64,000 bases of DNA from Pontibacillus litoralis JSM 072002 (GCF_000775615.1 NZ_AVPG01000001.1:186001-250000); one strand, 5' to 3'. Numbered from the stretch's first letter, positions 25,748-38,381 are shown. Numbers and translations are program-made. Notes: generated by a model not told the origin, from the sequence alone.

Positions 25748-28396
25748 TTATTGTGGAGAAGTAATGGATTGTACATATGTTTTTGCATATTGTAACGCTT
25801 CTGTCACTTGTTCAGGATTTTTTCCTCCTGCTTGCGCCATATCTGGTCGACCTCCACCGCCGCCGCCACAGCGAGTTGCAGCTTCTTTAATTAAATGACC
25901 GGCGTGGAACCCTCGCTCCATTAAATCTTTGGAAACACCTGCTGCTAACTGTACTTTACCATTATTGACTGCTGCTAACAAAATAATGCCAGAAGAAACT
26001 TTTTGTTTTAAATCATCCAACATGTTGCGCAAAGCGTTCATGTCGGATACGTCAACTTGCTTCGCTAATAACGGTACCCCATCAACTTCTTCTATTTCAT
26101 TTAGGATAGAAGATGCTTCCAAGTTCGCTAGTTTCGCAGCTAATGATTCCTTTGAACGTTCTAATTGTTTCATTTCATGATGCAATCCTTCAATACGTTC
26201 CGGAACATTATTTGGTTTCGTTTTTAACATGTCAGCCGCCTCGTTTAATACTGCTTCTTTATTCGACATAAATTCATAAGCACCTTTACCTGTAGCAGCT
26301 TCAATGCGTCGTGTCCCTGCTCCAATACCAGACTCTGAAATAATTTTGAACAGACCTATTTCAGCTGTATTCATGACGTGACAGCCACCACATAGCTCAA
26401 TCGAATAGTCATCTACTTGGACAACCCGAACCGTATCACCATATTTTTCTCCAAATAGCGCCATTGCCCCCATTGCTTTCGCTTCCTCTAAGGAATGTAA
26501 ATCAATTGCTACAGCTATAGAGTCCCAAATCTTCTCATTCACAATTGCTTCAATTTTTTGTAACTCTTCTGTTGTAACAGAACCAAAGTGAGAGAAGTCA
26601 AAACGTAAACGGTCTGGAGATACAAGAGATCCCGCTTGATTGACATGCTCTCCTAATACATCTTTTAACGCTTGATGAAGCAAGTGCGTCGCTGTATGAT
26701 TTTTCACTGTATGAGACCGAGACCCCTTATCCACTAAAGCTGTAACGGTAGCTTCTTTTGATAATGTACCTTTTTGAACAATCGTACGATGTAAATGCTG
26801 ACCGTTTGGTGCTTTTTGAACGTCTACTACTTCCAAAGTAGTTTGCTCGTTGTAAATCCAACCTTTATCTGCTACTTGTCCTCCACTTTCCGCATAAAAC
26901 GGTGTTTCCGCTAAAAAGACGTACACTTCGTCTCCTTCCGTTGCCTCTGAGGTGAAGTCTTTGTCTTTCACTAATTCTGTGACGATTGTATTTGTAGTCA
27001 AATGATTGTAGCCAGTAAAGTCACTTGCAGCCGTAACTTCTCCAAGTACACCTTCTTGTACACTCATAGAATCTACTTTTTGTCTAGCATTTCGAGCACG
27101 CTCACGTTGACGATTCATTTCTTGTTGGAAACCTGCTTCATCTAGTGTAAATCCTGCTTCATGTACATACTCTTCTGTGAGCTCTTTAGGAAATCCATAC
27201 GTATCATATAATCGGAACACTTCTGTGCCAGGGAAGACGTTCTTACCTTGTTCAGATTCACGTTTGATAATCTCTGTTAAAATCGCTAGCCCATCATTCA
27301 ATGTTTCATGGAAACGTTCTTCTTCCGTTTGGATGACGTTTTGAATGAATGCTTGTTTCTCTTGAACTTCTGGATAGAAATCTACCATAATGCTAGCTAC
27401 TTGTGGAACGAGCTGATACATGAATGGGTCATGAATTCCAATCTGTTTCGCATAACGGACAGCTCTTCTTAGTAAGCGACGTAGTACATACCCTCTCCCT
27501 TCATTCGACGGCAGTGCACCATCGCCAATAGCAAATGTGACACTACGAATATGGTCAGCAATTACCTTAAAGGATACATCTGTTTCTATTGCATCACCAT
27601 ATTTACAATCGGCATACTTCTCTACTTGCTTAATTAATGGGAAGAACAAATCTGTTTCAAAGTTCGTAGGTGTGTCCTGTATAACGCAAACCATTCGTTC
27701 AAGTCCCATCCCTGTATCAATATTTTTCTTAGGGAGTGGTGTGTATGTGTCATCTGGATTATGGTTGAATTGAGAAAATACTAAGTTCCATATTTCTAAA
27801 TAACGCTCATTTTCTCCACCAGGATATAATTCTGGGTCTGACGTATCATTGCCATACGCTTCCCCTCGGTCATAAAATATTTCTGTATTGGGTCCACTTG
27901 GTCCTTCCCCAATATCCCAGAAATTCTCTTCTAATCGAATGATGCGCTCTGCATCTAATCCGACTTTATCCCGCCATATCTTTAACGCTTCGTCATCTTC
28001 AGGATGTACAGTTACGCTTAAACGAGCAGGATCAAAGCCTATCCATTTCGGGCTCGTCAAAAATTCCCATGCCCACTCAATGGCTTCTTCTTTGAAATAG
28101 TCACCAATAGAAAAGTTCCCTAGCATCTCAAAAAACGTATGGTGACGAGCAGTTTTTCCGACGTTCTCTATATCGTTCGTACGAATTGATTTTTGTGCAT
28201 TAACGATTCGAGGGTTGTCTGGAATAACGCTACCATCGAAATATTTTTTTAGCGTTGCAACCCCACTGTTAATCCACAGCAACGTTGGATCTTCATGTGG
28301 TACGAGGGAAGCACTAGGTTCAATACTATGTCCCTTTTCTTTAAAAAAGTCTAAAAACAGCTGACGAACTTGAGCAGATGTTAATGTTTTCATCAT
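25748..28396 (-). CDS. alaS: Alanyl-tRNA synthetase
   Basis: AlaS charges tRNA-Ala and edits misacylated Ser or Gly. The 882-residue protein has the class II core with [18 protein letters not shown], the C-terminal editing domain with [11 protein letters not shown] and CGGCH zinc-type ligands, a coiled region, and the C-Ala domain with a Gly-rich [20 protein letters not shown] lies six bases before the ATG at 28396. Expression is under the T-box leader upstream. Confidence 0.97.
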   Translation of the reverse strand: MMKTLTSAQVRQLFLDFFKEKGHSIEPSASLVPHEDPTLLWINSGVATLKKYFDGSVIPDNPRIVNAQKSIRTNDIENVGKTARHHTFFEMLGNFSIGDYFKEEAIEWAWEFLTSPKWIGFDPARLSVTVHPEDDEALKIWRDKVGLDAERIIRLEENFWDIGEGPSGPNTEIFYDRGEAYGNDTSDPELYPGGENERYLEIWNLVFSQFNHNPDDTYTPLPKKNIDTGMGLERMVCVIQDTPTNFETDLFFPLIKQVEKYADCKYGDAIETDVSFKVIADHIRSVTFAIGDGALPSNEGRGYVLRRLLRRAVRYAKQIGIHDPFMYQLVPQVASIMVDFYPEVQEKQAFIQNVIQTEEERFHETLNDGLAILTEIIKRESEQGKNVFPGTEVFRLYDTYGFPKELTEEYVHEAGFTLDEAGFQQEMNRQRERARNARQKVDSMSVQEGVLGEVTAASDFTGYNHLTTNTIVTELVKDKDFTSEATEGDEVYVFLAETPFYAESGGQVADKGWIYNEQTTLEVVDVQKAPNGQHLHRTIVQKGTLSKEATVTALVDKGSRSHTVKNHTATHLLHQALKDVLGEHVNQAGSLVSPDRLRFDFSHFGSVTTEELQKIEAIVNEKIWDSIAVAIDLHSLEEAKAMGAMALFGEKYGDTVRVVQVDDYSIELCGGCHVMNTAEIGLFKIISESGIGAGTRRIEAATGKGAYEFMSNKEAVLNEAADMLKTKPNNVPERIEGLHHEMKQLERSKESLAAKLANLEASSILNEIEEVDGVPLLAKQVDVSDMNALRNMLDDLKQKVSSGIILLAAVNNGKVQLAAGVSKDLMERGFHAGHLIKEAATRCGGGGGGRPDMAQAGGKNPEQVTEALQYAKTYVQSITSPQ

Positions 28397-28432
28397 GATT
28401 CTCCTCCTATAAAATGTATTGAATTATGCATC

Positions 28433-28721
28433 AAAAAAAACTCTCGTCCTGCAAATTATGCAGGGACGAGAGTTACGCTTCGCGGTACCACCCTGGTTAT
28501 GAACCATATAGGATTCATCACTCTAAGGAAGAATATCCTTCTTCCATTCGCTATAACGGCGCGAAACCCGGCGGAAATTAAGCCGCACTCCGGATTAGCT
28601 ATGTATAATCCTTCATCCAAGCACCTTCCAGCCAAGGGTGCTACTCTCTGCATACATCATGGATGGTCTATTATACAATGGTTCCATCAACGTATTTCGA
28701 TTTTTATAAAGTATTATATAC
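28433..28721 (-). promoter_or_regulatory. T-box riboswitch leader of alaS
   Basis: Leader of about 290 nt before alaS. The T-box AGGGTGGTACCGCG (28494-28481) is exact and can pair with the terminator arm to form the antiterminator; the terminator hairpin (AACTCTCGTCC / GGGACGAGAGTT, 28474-28439) ends in eight T. Stem I features are visible: AGAGAGTAG, GCTGGAAGG and GGATGAAGG. A GCT at 28599-28597, followed by A-ATCC, is the best candidate Ala specifier; the fold was not computed. Uncharged tRNA-Ala should favour read-through. Confidence 0.92.
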
Positions 28722-28727
28722 CAAAAA

Positions 28728-28756
28728 ATTATAGAGAACCGTTGGCAAAATGTCAA
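28728..28756 (-). promoter_or_regulatory. SigA promoter of the alaS leader
   Basis: TTGACA (28756-28751), 17-base spacer, TATAAT (28733-28728): a perfect SigA consensus. The -35 box contains the TGA stop codon of the upstream permease gene. Confidence 0.88.
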
Positions 28757-29823
28757 TCACTATAGCGCCATAATCGAATGTGATGAAAAATAACTCGAAG
28801 AATGGTAAGCGTAGGAACTGCTATTACCAAACCGAGAATTCCAGCTAGCTCCCCACCAATTAATAGCGCTAGTATAATGAGTAATGGATGTATATGCAAG
28901 CTTTTTCCTACAATATAAGGAGCCAATAAATTACTTTCTATTAATTGCACCATAAACACAATTAGAAGTACGAAGAATATCATATTTGTATTTACTGTTA
29001 CTGCAATAATAATAGCAGGAATGGCTCCAATAATCGGCCCGAAGTAAGGAATCACATTCGTAATCCCCATTAACGCTCCTAGGACGAGAGAGTACTTCAT
29101 TCCGATTAGCCACAGTGCCAATATGGAAATAACCCCCACAAACAAACATACGAGTAATTGTCCGCGAATATACCCACCCAAACTTTTATCAATGTCCTCT
29201 ACCATCTGTTTCCCTTCTTCACGAAAAGCATGTGGTGTCCATTGCCAAATCGCCTGTTTCATTAGTGGATAGTCTTTCAACATATAAAACACAAGTACAG
29301 GAATGACAGCAACTAACAACAGCCAATCTACCATACTCAGCACATGATCACCGATAGACGCTACCAAACCATCACCTAACTTCTCTACATTGTACAGCAA
29401 TGTGTCCATTCGATCATGGATTGCTTCTGGTAAATAAGAAGTACTTTCATATATATCATTAATCCATTTCCGATACGTATCGACAAACTGTGGTACATTG
29501 CTCAGTAAGTCTTTCCATTGCTTTAAGAAGATTGGATACATCTTAAAAATCGCATACCCGACTCCTCCAAAAAACAACAAATAAATAAGGGAAATCGCTA
29601 ACCATCGAGGCATATATTGTTCATGCAACTGCTCAACAATCGGGTGAAGCAAATAAGCTATAAACATGGAGATAACAAAAGGGATGAGTAACTTAATTAT
29701 TAAATGGATGAAGCCTTCATAGAAAGGAAACAGCTTCATTAATAAAAAGAATATGAGTAATATGAGTAAAATGAGTACTGTTCGATATATCCAAAGTACA
29801 ATTTGGTCTTTATTCGCTTTCAA
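28753..29823 (-). CDS. yrrI: AI-2E family transporter (YrrI)
   Basis: Polytopic membrane protein of 356 residues in the AI-2E/UPF0118 family. Members include proposed autoinducer exporters and Na+(Li+)/H+ antiporters, so the substrate is open. About eight membrane helices are visible, with the PYFGPIIGAIPAIIIA motif near 255 and the C-terminal LIGGELAGILGLVIAVP. TTG start at 29823 with GGAGGTGG upstream. Its stop lies within the -35 box of the alaS promoter. Confidence 0.88.
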   Translation of the reverse strand: MKANKDQIVLWIYRTVLILLILLIFFLLMKLFPFYEGFIHLIIKLLIPFVISMFIAYLLHPIVEQLHEQYMPRWLAISLIYLLFFGGVGYAIFKMYPIFLKQWKDLLSNVPQFVDTYRKWINDIYESTSYLPEAIHDRMDTLLYNVEKLGDGLVASIGDHVLSMVDWLLLVAVIPVLVFYMLKDYPLMKQAIWQWTPHAFREEGKQMVEDIDKSLGGYIRGQLLVCLFVGVISILALWLIGMKYSLVLGALMGITNVIPYFGPIIGAIPAIIIAVTVNTNMIFFVLLIVFMVQLIESNLLAPYIVGKSLHIHPLLIILALLIGGELAGILGLVIAVPTLTILRVIFHHIRLWRYSD

Positions 29824-29847
29824 ACTTACGCCACCTCCATCCCCTCA

Positions 29848-29891
29848 CAAAAAGGACAGACCCTTAGAAAATGGAGTCTGTCCCTTTTTTT
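29848..29891 (-). terminator. Terminator between yrzQ and yrrI
   Basis: Minus-strand stem GGACAGAC / GTCTGTCC (29883-29876 with 29861-29854) with a 14-base loop, A run before and TTTTT after. Confidence 0.8.
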
Positions 29892-30024
29892 ACCGAAATG
29901 CTTTTTGAACTTTTTTTCTCATACGCCTCATTGACTTTTGAGAAAAGGCATCGTTATCCCTAGCAGTGGAGTAGATAGCAGCACCTATTCCAAGGGCTAC
30001 AAGAGAAGTTAATGTTCGATTCAT
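29890..30024 (-). CDS. yrzQ: YrzQ family protein (DUF3918)
   Basis: A 44-residue protein: MNRTLTSLVALGIGAAIYS forms a short hydrophobic segment, followed by a basic helix (SMRRMRKKVQKAF). This fits the DUF3918/YrzQ family of small membrane-associated proteins of unknown function, found next to yrrI in Bacillus. Start at 30024 with GGTGGTGAAG upstream; the longer open frame begins inside yrzR and is unlikely to be used. Confidence 0.78.
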   Translation of the reverse strand: MNRTLTSLVALGIGAAIYSTARDNDAFSQKSMRRMRKKVQKAFR

Positions 30025-30046
30025 TCGCTTCACCACCCTTAAAGGA

Positions 30047-30235
30047 TTACCACCGGGCTGCTTGAACTTCTTCTTCAAACAAGTCATCAAGAGAACTCAA
30101 CGAACCATCTTCTTCCACTTGATGGACATGTAGTTTATCGTTCGTAACGGATAACTCGATAAAACAGTTCCAGCAATAATATTGACTCGTCCCTATTTTA
30201 CCGATATCTTTCCGTTTACAGTTTGGGCAATGCAT
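30047..30235 (-). CDS. yrzR: YrzR-like zinc-ribbon protein
   Basis: A 62-residue protein with a zinc ribbon: CPNC near the N-terminus and CWNC about 18 residues later, then an acidic tail (VEEDGSLSSLDDLFEEE). Function unknown; same position as B. subtilis yrzR. The start is uncertain: ATG 30235 lies 13 bases after AAGGAG, while ATG 30262 has no ribosome site. Confidence 0.72.
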   Translation of the reverse strand: MHCPNCKRKDIGKIGTSQYYCWNCFIELSVTNDKLHVHQVEEDGSLSSLDDLFEEEVQAARW

Positions 30236-30377
30236 GTTTTTTTGGCAACTCCTTACTATCATTCTGTTGTAGTTGACAGTATTACCAAATCATGCACATT
30301 CCATACACTAAATGAAGAATGTTATCACCCAATGGTATGTTCACATATCGTAAATATGAACAGTTATTAGTATGCTT

Positions 30378-32702
30378 CTATTCCATAAAGTCATAAGGGG
30401 AAAGTTCTTCCTCTTCTCCCACTTCTCCTTGAGGCCTTTCTTGTATTCGTTGTAAGTAAGTGGTTAGGGATGTATAACGTCGATTCGTATCCACCGTTTG
30501 GACCCCTTTTCGAAAAGCTTGCTCATCGCCACAAAGAATTAACGACGTTTTGCTACGGGTTACTGCTGTATATAGTAAATTCCGCCTTAACATGCGAGCG
30601 TAGCTTCTAACAACAGGGATAATGACAATCGAGAATTCGCTTCCTTGTGATTTATGAATAGACGTACAATAAGCATGCATAATTTGCGATACATCTTTAC
30701 GCAAATACTCCACTTCCTTACCGTCAAATAACACGACGAGCTTTTCTTTTTGATCTTTCGTTTCACCTTCCCTGTAGATGGCTACTACTTCCCCTATGTC
30801 TCCATTAAACACACCAGATTCTGCTTGGTTGACAAGCTGAATCACTTTATCTCCTGTTCGGAAAGTGACATCTTTTACTTTCATCTCCCTCCGCTGCCGG
30901 CTTGGTGGATTCACTAACTGTTGTATTTCCTCATTAAAACGGTGAATCCCTAACTTTGAGCGATACATCGGAGCAAGTATTTGAATATCCTTGACGGTAT
31001 GTCCTTTATCAATGGCTCGTTTATATACCGTTTGTACTACGTGAAGCACTTGGGTTTCCTCACAAGAAATAAAGGTAAAGTCTTTTGCTTTTTCTAATGT
31101 TTGGGCTTCACACTTTCCTTGCTTCATATCATGGGCAAGACGGATAATTTTAGAACCTTCTTTTTGTCGGTACACTTCTTTCAAAGAAATAGCTGGTACT
31201 TGAGCGAGTGATAACAAATCAGATAGCACTTGACCAGGACCAACAGATGGCAACTGGTCCTCATCGCCAACAAGCAATACTTGCATGCCAGATGGTATTG
31301 CTCTGAACAATTGATTGGCCAGCCATATATCCACCATGGAAAATTCATCAATAATTAATACCTTGCCACTTAAAGGATTGTCATGATCATGCTCAAATGA
31401 CTCTGTCCCATTCCACCCTAGCAATCGATGAATGGTAACAGCTGGTATTCCTGTTGATTCATGCATGCGCTTTGCCGCTCTACCGGTCGGAGCAGTGAGT
31501 AGAAAAGGAAAAGGTTCATCTTGAGTGTAGTCGGCAGGGTAAAGGGACTTTCGATTTAACTTGGCATATGCTGTAATAATACCTTTAATAACCGTCGTCT
31601 TACCTGTTCCAGGACCACCTGTTAAAATCATTAAATTAGAATGTAACGCCCGTTCAATTGCATCGTACTGTTCTTTTCCGTAACTAATATGTTCTTCCTC
31701 TTCAATTTCTCCGATAACTTTCATAATATCAGCTTGTGTATGTTCTTCCATACTTTCAGCCATCCATAAACGATTAAATTGTTCCGCAAAACCAGTTTCC
31801 GCATAGTACAAAGAAGGGAGATACACTTTCCCCTCCTCTTCTATTAAATGACGATCTTCCACAAGGTCATTGATTTGCGTGGATATCATTTCTGAAGTTA
31901 ATGCATTCTCGCCTGTATTAAGAACATTCTTCACTTGTTCGATTAATTCATCGTGTGGTGCATAAACATGACCTTGTTGCGACCACTCATTTAACGAATA
32001 TAAACACGCAGCTTGTATTCGAGAAGGATGATTATAAGAAATACCGTGTTTAGCAGCTACTTCATCTGCCCGCTTAAAGCCGAAACCAGTAATGTCAAAA
32101 ACAAATTGATATGGGTTCTCTTGTAATATTTCAAGTGTTCGATCTTTATATACCTCGTAAATTTTCTGAGCCATTTGCAAGCCAAACCCATATTCAGACA
32201 ATGTTACAACAATATGCTCAAACCCTTGATGCTCTTTTAAATCTGCTACAAGTTGTTCCGCTTTCTCTTTGGACAAATGAGGCACTTCGTCTAACACAGA
32301 TGAGTCGTGCAAAATTTTTTGAATTGCATCTTCTCCTAACACCCCAACAATACGTTCTGCCGTGCGTTTTCCAATGCCGTAAAATAAATCGCTCGATAAA
32401 TACAGCACAACTCCTTCTTTAGAAGTAGGAATGTCCTTTTGATAGTGCTCTACATAGTATTGATCGCCGAATTTTGGATGGTTGGTCACTTTACCGTAAA
32501 ACAAATAATGCTCACCTTTATGTAATGGAGAAAAATGCCCTTTAATCACGACTTCTGTTTCTTCTATCGATTCATTCGTATCAATAATATGAATAAGAGC
32601 AATGGAAAAGTGCTCATCCGGATTTTGATAAATCATTCGAACGAGCTCTCCTTTTATATAACCTTTTTCCTCATGAAAGTGTTCTTCTAATTGCTTTTCC
32701 AT
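30378..32702 (-). CDS. recD2: ATP-dependent RecD2-like DNA helicase (YrrC)
   Basis: SF1B 5'-3' helicase acting without RecBC, linked to replication-fork and mismatch-repair functions in B. subtilis. The 774-residue protein has an N-terminal OB-like domain, tandem helix-hairpin-helix motifs (about 95-215), then the helicase core: Walker A GGPGTGKTT near 360, DEFSMVD (Walker B), GDEDQLPSVGPG, and the C-terminal SIHKSQGSEF and YTAVTRSK motifs. Fourteen bases after the TPR gene. Confidence 0.94.
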   Translation of the reverse strand: MEKQLEEHFHEEKGYIKGELVRMIYQNPDEHFSIALIHIIDTNESIEETEVVIKGHFSPLHKGEHYLFYGKVTNHPKFGDQYYVEHYQKDIPTSKEGVVLYLSSDLFYGIGKRTAERIVGVLGEDAIQKILHDSSVLDEVPHLSKEKAEQLVADLKEHQGFEHIVVTLSEYGFGLQMAQKIYEVYKDRTLEILQENPYQFVFDITGFGFKRADEVAAKHGISYNHPSRIQAACLYSLNEWSQQGHVYAPHDELIEQVKNVLNTGENALTSEMISTQINDLVEDRHLIEEEGKVYLPSLYYAETGFAEQFNRLWMAESMEEHTQADIMKVIGEIEEEEHISYGKEQYDAIERALHSNLMILTGGPGTGKTTVIKGIITAYAKLNRKSLYPADYTQDEPFPFLLTAPTGRAAKRMHESTGIPAVTIHRLLGWNGTESFEHDHDNPLSGKVLIIDEFSMVDIWLANQLFRAIPSGMQVLLVGDEDQLPSVGPGQVLSDLLSLAQVPAISLKEVYRQKEGSKIIRLAHDMKQGKCEAQTLEKAKDFTFISCEETQVLHVVQTVYKRAIDKGHTVKDIQILAPMYRSKLGIHRFNEEIQQLVNPPSRQRREMKVKDVTFRTGDKVIQLVNQAESGVFNGDIGEVVAIYREGETKDQKEKLVVLFDGKEVEYLRKDVSQIMHAYCTSIHKSQGSEFSIVIIPVVRSYARMLRRNLLYTAVTRSKTSLILCGDEQAFRKGVQTVDTNRRYTSLTTYLQRIQERPQGEVGEEEELSPYDFME

Positions 32703-32716
32703 TGCGATATTCCCCT

Positions 32717-33391
32717 TTATTGATTGTTTCGCTGCTCGAGCAATGCTTCTTCTACTTTTGCTTTTGCATGAGCTGCAAGCATGTGATCCGGTTGAATGTG
32801 TAATGCATCGTTAAAATGCTTTAACGCACGTTCCGCCTCTTCTGTATATAACAAGCATACACCGATATTGTAATGGGCGTCACTATGCTGATCATTAAGC
32901 TGTAATACCTTATAGAACATTTGTAACGCTTGTTCTAACATTTGAAGTTGCGCTAAACATAATCCGTATTGGAACAACTTCTCGTCATCTTCAGGAGAAA
33001 GCTCTGTAGCTCTTAATAAGTATGGCATAGCAAGCTTAAACTGTTCTTCATATAGAAAAGAAAGCCCTAGCATGAAGTAACCATCGCTCTCTTCTAACCC
33101 TTGCTGTATTGCTTGTTGGAACGGCTTCTGCGCTTCGCTATATTTCCCTTGCTCGTACAATACGTTACCTAGACCGTAATGAGCTGTTGCGGCTTCTGAA
33201 TCAATTTCAACAGCTCTTTCAAAAAAACGCTGCGCCCTTTCTAAGTCATTCATATACATTAGTAAATTACCAAAGTTAATATAACCGAGCGGATCATTTG
33301 GATGATTTTCTATCGCTTGTGTAAAGCTTTGTGCAGCTTCTTCATATTTTTGTTCTTGCATGTAGTCAATGCCTTGCTTTAAATAATCCAT
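32717..33391 (-). CDS. yrrB: TPR-repeat protein (YrrB)
   Basis: A 224-residue protein made almost wholly of tetratricopeptide repeats, six units of about 34 residues (for example YINFGNLLMYMNDLERAQRFF and AHYGLGNVLYEQGKYSEAQ). No signal peptide or catalytic domain, so a cytoplasmic scaffold. It stands between mnmA and recD2 as in B. subtilis, where a purified YrrB structure was solved but the partner remains unclear. Confidence 0.9.
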   Translation of the reverse strand: MDYLKQGIDYMQEQKYEEAAQSFTQAIENHPNDPLGYINFGNLLMYMNDLERAQRFFERAVEIDSEAATAHYGLGNVLYEQGKYSEAQKPFQQAIQQGLEESDGYFMLGLSFLYEEQFKLAMPYLLRATELSPEDDEKLFQYGLCLAQLQMLEQALQMFYKVLQLNDQHSDAHYNIGVCLLYTEEAERALKHFNDALHIQPDHMLAAHAKAKVEEALLEQRNNQ

Positions 33392-33439
33392 TTATTCGAC
33401 AATACCTCCATGTTTTCCTTGTTTTCCATATCGAATATG

Positions 33440-33474
33440 TAAAATAAACCCCTAACTCAAAGGGCGAGTCAGGG
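33440..33474 (-). terminator. Possible mnmA terminator
   Basis: Minus-strand stem CCCTGACTC / GAGTTAGGG (33474-33466 with 33458-33450, one G-T pair) followed by GTTTATTTT. The T run is interrupted. Confidence 0.6.
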
Positions 33475-33477
33475 ATA

Positions 33478-35749
<2,272 letters not shown>

Positions 35750-35792
35750 ACAAAATTTCCTTCCTTTTGTGTTGTATCGACCAATCAGTTAT

Positions 35793-36212
35793 TTATATAT
35801 AGAACATATATGCTTCTTGATCATCTTCTTCATCGTGTTGAGCGAGATCGTATAACGTCGTCGTATCTAACACATCTTTCACCGCATCTCGTATGCGCAT
35901 CCAAAGAGCTTTTTTTGCTGGCGCTTCTTCCTCAATACCTTCTACAGGACTAATCGGACCTTCTAGCACACGTATCACATCTCCAGCCGTAATTTCCTCC
36001 GGGGTACGAGTTAGCATATAACCACCATAAGCACCACGCACACTTCGCACAAGACCTGCATTGCGTAAAGGTGCAATGAGTTGTTCTAAATAATGCTCCG
36101 ATAAATCGTGCTCTCTTGCAATCGATTTTAATGAAATCGGCCCGTCACCGTACTTTTTGGCTAACGCGATCATGATTGTCAGACCGTATCGACCTTTTGT
36201 TGATATTTTCAT
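35793..36212 (-). CDS. cymR: CymR, Rrf2-type cysteine metabolism repressor
   Basis: Global repressor of cysteine uptake and synthesis that acts with CysK in B. subtilis. The 139-residue protein has the Rrf2 winged helix-turn-helix (KGRYGLTIMIALAKKYGD, REHDLSEHYLEQLIAPLR, VRGAYGGYML), a dimerisation helix, and no iron-sulfur cysteines, as expected of CymR. Start at 36212 with AGAGGTGA upstream. Its first 68 bases overlap the end of the upstream yczE-like gene. Confidence 0.92.
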   Translation of the reverse strand: MKISTKGRYGLTIMIALAKKYGDGPISLKSIAREHDLSEHYLEQLIAPLRNAGLVRSVRGAYGGYMLTRTPEEITAGDVIRVLEGPISPVEGIEEEAPAKKALWMRIRDAVKDVLDTTTLYDLAQHDEEDDQEAYMFYI

Positions 36213-36876
36213 TTTGTTCACCTCTCTGTATACAGTAATCTAACCACTTCTTACTTTGTGGTAATGTATATCCGACTAATGTTCCTAAAAAGAAAGCAAT
36301 GATAACCGTACCAATTCCAACAGGTCCACCAAGCATCCAACCAAGCAGAAAAACGGTAATCTCAATTCCATTTCGCACCCATTGTACTTTCCACCCCGTT
36401 ACATCATGGATGAGTAACATTAAACCGTCTCTTGGTCCCGCACCAAGCTCCGGTGCCACGTAAATACCAATACCATATGCTAGTATTATTACTCCTGTAA
36501 CAAAGCACAACACCATCATTAACATCGTATCTGGATTAGGTAAAATCAACAAAAATATATCTATAAATACTCCTAACAAAAACATGTTCAATATCGTCCC
36601 AAACTGCGGCCATTGTTTCCATGCTATTGATGTAATTGCAACAATGATGACGCCCGCAATAATGGACCATGAGCCAACGGTTAACCCGAATTTCTCATAT
36701 AGACCGACATGGAATACATCCCACGGCCCTATTCCTAGCTTCTCCCCTTTAATCGTAAGGGCAATACCAAGCGCTAGAATAATTAATCCAATAGTAAAGA
36801 AAGACCAACGAATGATAAACGTTCGTTTACTTTGTTGATGCTCCATCTTCGCTATTGGGTGAATAGATTTTTCCAT
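36145..36876 (-). CDS. yczE: YczE/YyaS/YitT-like integral membrane protein
   Basis: Membrane protein of 243 residues with about five to six helices. The family marks are IKGEKLGIGPWDVFHVGLYEKFG in the first loop and a repeated APELGAGPRDGLMLLIHDVTG in the second half. YczE proteins are of unknown function; B. subtilis YczE is needed for bacillaene production. The basic C-terminal tail (CIQRGEQNENINKRSIRSDN onward) is encoded within the overlap with cymR, in another frame. Confidence 0.78.
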   Translation of the reverse strand: MEKSIHPIAKMEHQQSKRTFIIRWSFFTIGLIILALGIALTIKGEKLGIGPWDVFHVGLYEKFGLTVGSWSIIAGVIIVAITSIAWKQWPQFGTILNMFLLGVFIDIFLLILPNPDTMLMMVLCFVTGVIILAYGIGIYVAPELGAGPRDGLMLLIHDVTGWKVQWVRNGIEITVFLLGWMLGGPVGIGTVIIAFFLGTLVGYTLPQSKKWLDYCIQRGEQNENINKRSIRSDNHDRVSQKVR

Positions 36877-37106
36877 ATCGCATTATCCTTTCTGCGATTC
36901 CTTCATCATAATTGTTTCTAAAAGTATGCAAACATTGCTATTATAGCATGAATGACACCTTTCTTGCATTTTATCCGCATAATCTATACGCTTAAAATGA
37001 ACAAGACGTTCCTTCATTGATGGAAGCAGTTTTTAAAATTAAAATATACCCTTCTATCTTAATAAAGTAAAGCGATGGAGCTTAGAAGTCGGAAGGAGAA
37101 GATACG

Positions 37107-38381
37107 ATGAAACAACAGCCACTAGCATTTCGGATGCGACCACAGCATATTGAGGACATAATTGGTCAATCTCATCTCGTAGCAGAAGGGAAAATGATAA
37201 GAAGAATGGTCGATGCCAAACGTTTAGCATCCATGATTTTGCACGGGCCACCAGGAACAGGAAAAACATCCATGGCTATGGCACTTGCGAATAGTTTACA
37301 ATTACGTTTTAAACTTTTAAATGCCGTCGTCGATAAGAAAAAGGACATGGAAATTGCTGTAGAAGAAGCAAAAATGTCAGGTCAACTCGTGCTCATATTA
37401 GACGAAGTACATCGATTAGATAAAGGGAAGCAAGATTTTTTACTTCCACATGTTGAAAGCAATTTAATCACATTAATTGGTTGTACAACGAGCAATCCAT
37501 ATCATTCCATTAATCCGGCCATTCGCAGTCGCTGTCACCTATTTGAATTACATCGTTTACATACTGAAGAGATTAAGCATGCGCTTATGAAAACCATTAC
37601 AGATGAAACAAATGGTCTTGGTCAATACGATACTCACCTTACAGCCGATGCAATGGATCATTTCGCTTTATCTGCTAATGGTGATTTACGTTCTGCTTTA
37701 AACGGACTTGAATTAGCAGTATTCTCAACGCCAGAAAGCGAAGATGGGATGATATATATTGACTTATCTATTGCAGAGCAGTGCATGCAGAAGAAAAGTT
37801 TTTCCCATGACAAAGATGGAGATGCTCATTATGATGTTCTATCTGCTTTCCAGAAATCTATTCGCGGAAGTGACGTCCATGCTGCCCTGCACTATTTAGC
37901 TAGGCTCATTGAGGCAGGTGATTTAGACAGTATTGCAAGGCGTATGATTGTCATTGCATATGAAGACATCGGACTTGCTAATCCACAAGCAGGTCCACGA
38001 GCTATTGCCGCTGTAGAAGCCGCTGAACGATTAGGGTTTCCAGAAGCACGAATTCCATTAGCTAACGCTGTCGTTGAACTTGCTCTCTCTCCTAAATCGA
38101 ATACAGCTTATAAAGCGCTTGATGCTGCATTATCGGACATTCGTAAAGGAAAAAGCGGTGAAGTTCCCAAACATTTAAAGGACGCTCATTATAAAGGAGC
38201 GGAAAAGCTAGGGCACGGAATCGAGTACAAATATCCTCACAACTATGAAAGCGGCTGGGTTAAACAACAATATTTACCAGATTCTATTAAAAATGCGGTC
38301 TATTATTCACCGAAAAAAACTGGAAAATTTGAAAAAGGACTTAGCCAAGTATATGAACGTATAGAGCAACAGAAAAAATAA
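37107..38381 (+). CDS. rarA: Replication-associated recombination protein RarA (MgsA-like AAA+ ATPase)
   Basis: AAA+ clamp-loader-related ATPase acting at stalled replication forks. The 424-residue protein has MRPQHIEDIIGQSHLV near the start, Walker A GPPGTGKTS near 50, Walker B LILDEVHRL, sensor 1 GCTTSNP, sensor 2 GDLRSALN and the C-terminal tetramer domain (SALHYLARLIEAGD-like and HPLKDAHYKGAEKLGHG regions). RBS GAAGGAGAAG. It is transcribed away from the yczE-cymR-yrvO-mnmA block. Confidence 0.95.
   Translation: MKQQPLAFRMRPQHIEDIIGQSHLVAEGKMIRRMVDAKRLASMILHGPPGTGKTSMAMALANSLQLRFKLLNAVVDKKKDMEIAVEEAKMSGQLVLILDEVHRLDKGKQDFLLPHVESNLITLIGCTTSNPYHSINPAIRSRCHLFELHRLHTEEIKHALMKTITDETNGLGQYDTHLTADAMDHFALSANGDLRSALNGLELAVFSTPESEDGMIYIDLSIAEQCMQKKSFSHDKDGDAHYDVLSAFQKSIRGSDVHAALHYLARLIEAGDLDSIARRMIVIAYEDIGLANPQAGPRAIAAVEAAERLGFPEARIPLANAVVELALSPKSNTAYKALDAALSDIRKGKSGEVPKHLKDAHYKGAEKLGHGIEYKYPHNYESGWVKQQYLPDSIKNAVYYSPKKTGKFEKGLSQVYERIEQQKK

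Noticed and set aside
28499-28765. Plus-strand 88-codon frame across the alaS leader
   Set aside because: It is antisense to the T-box structure and lacks a start signal.
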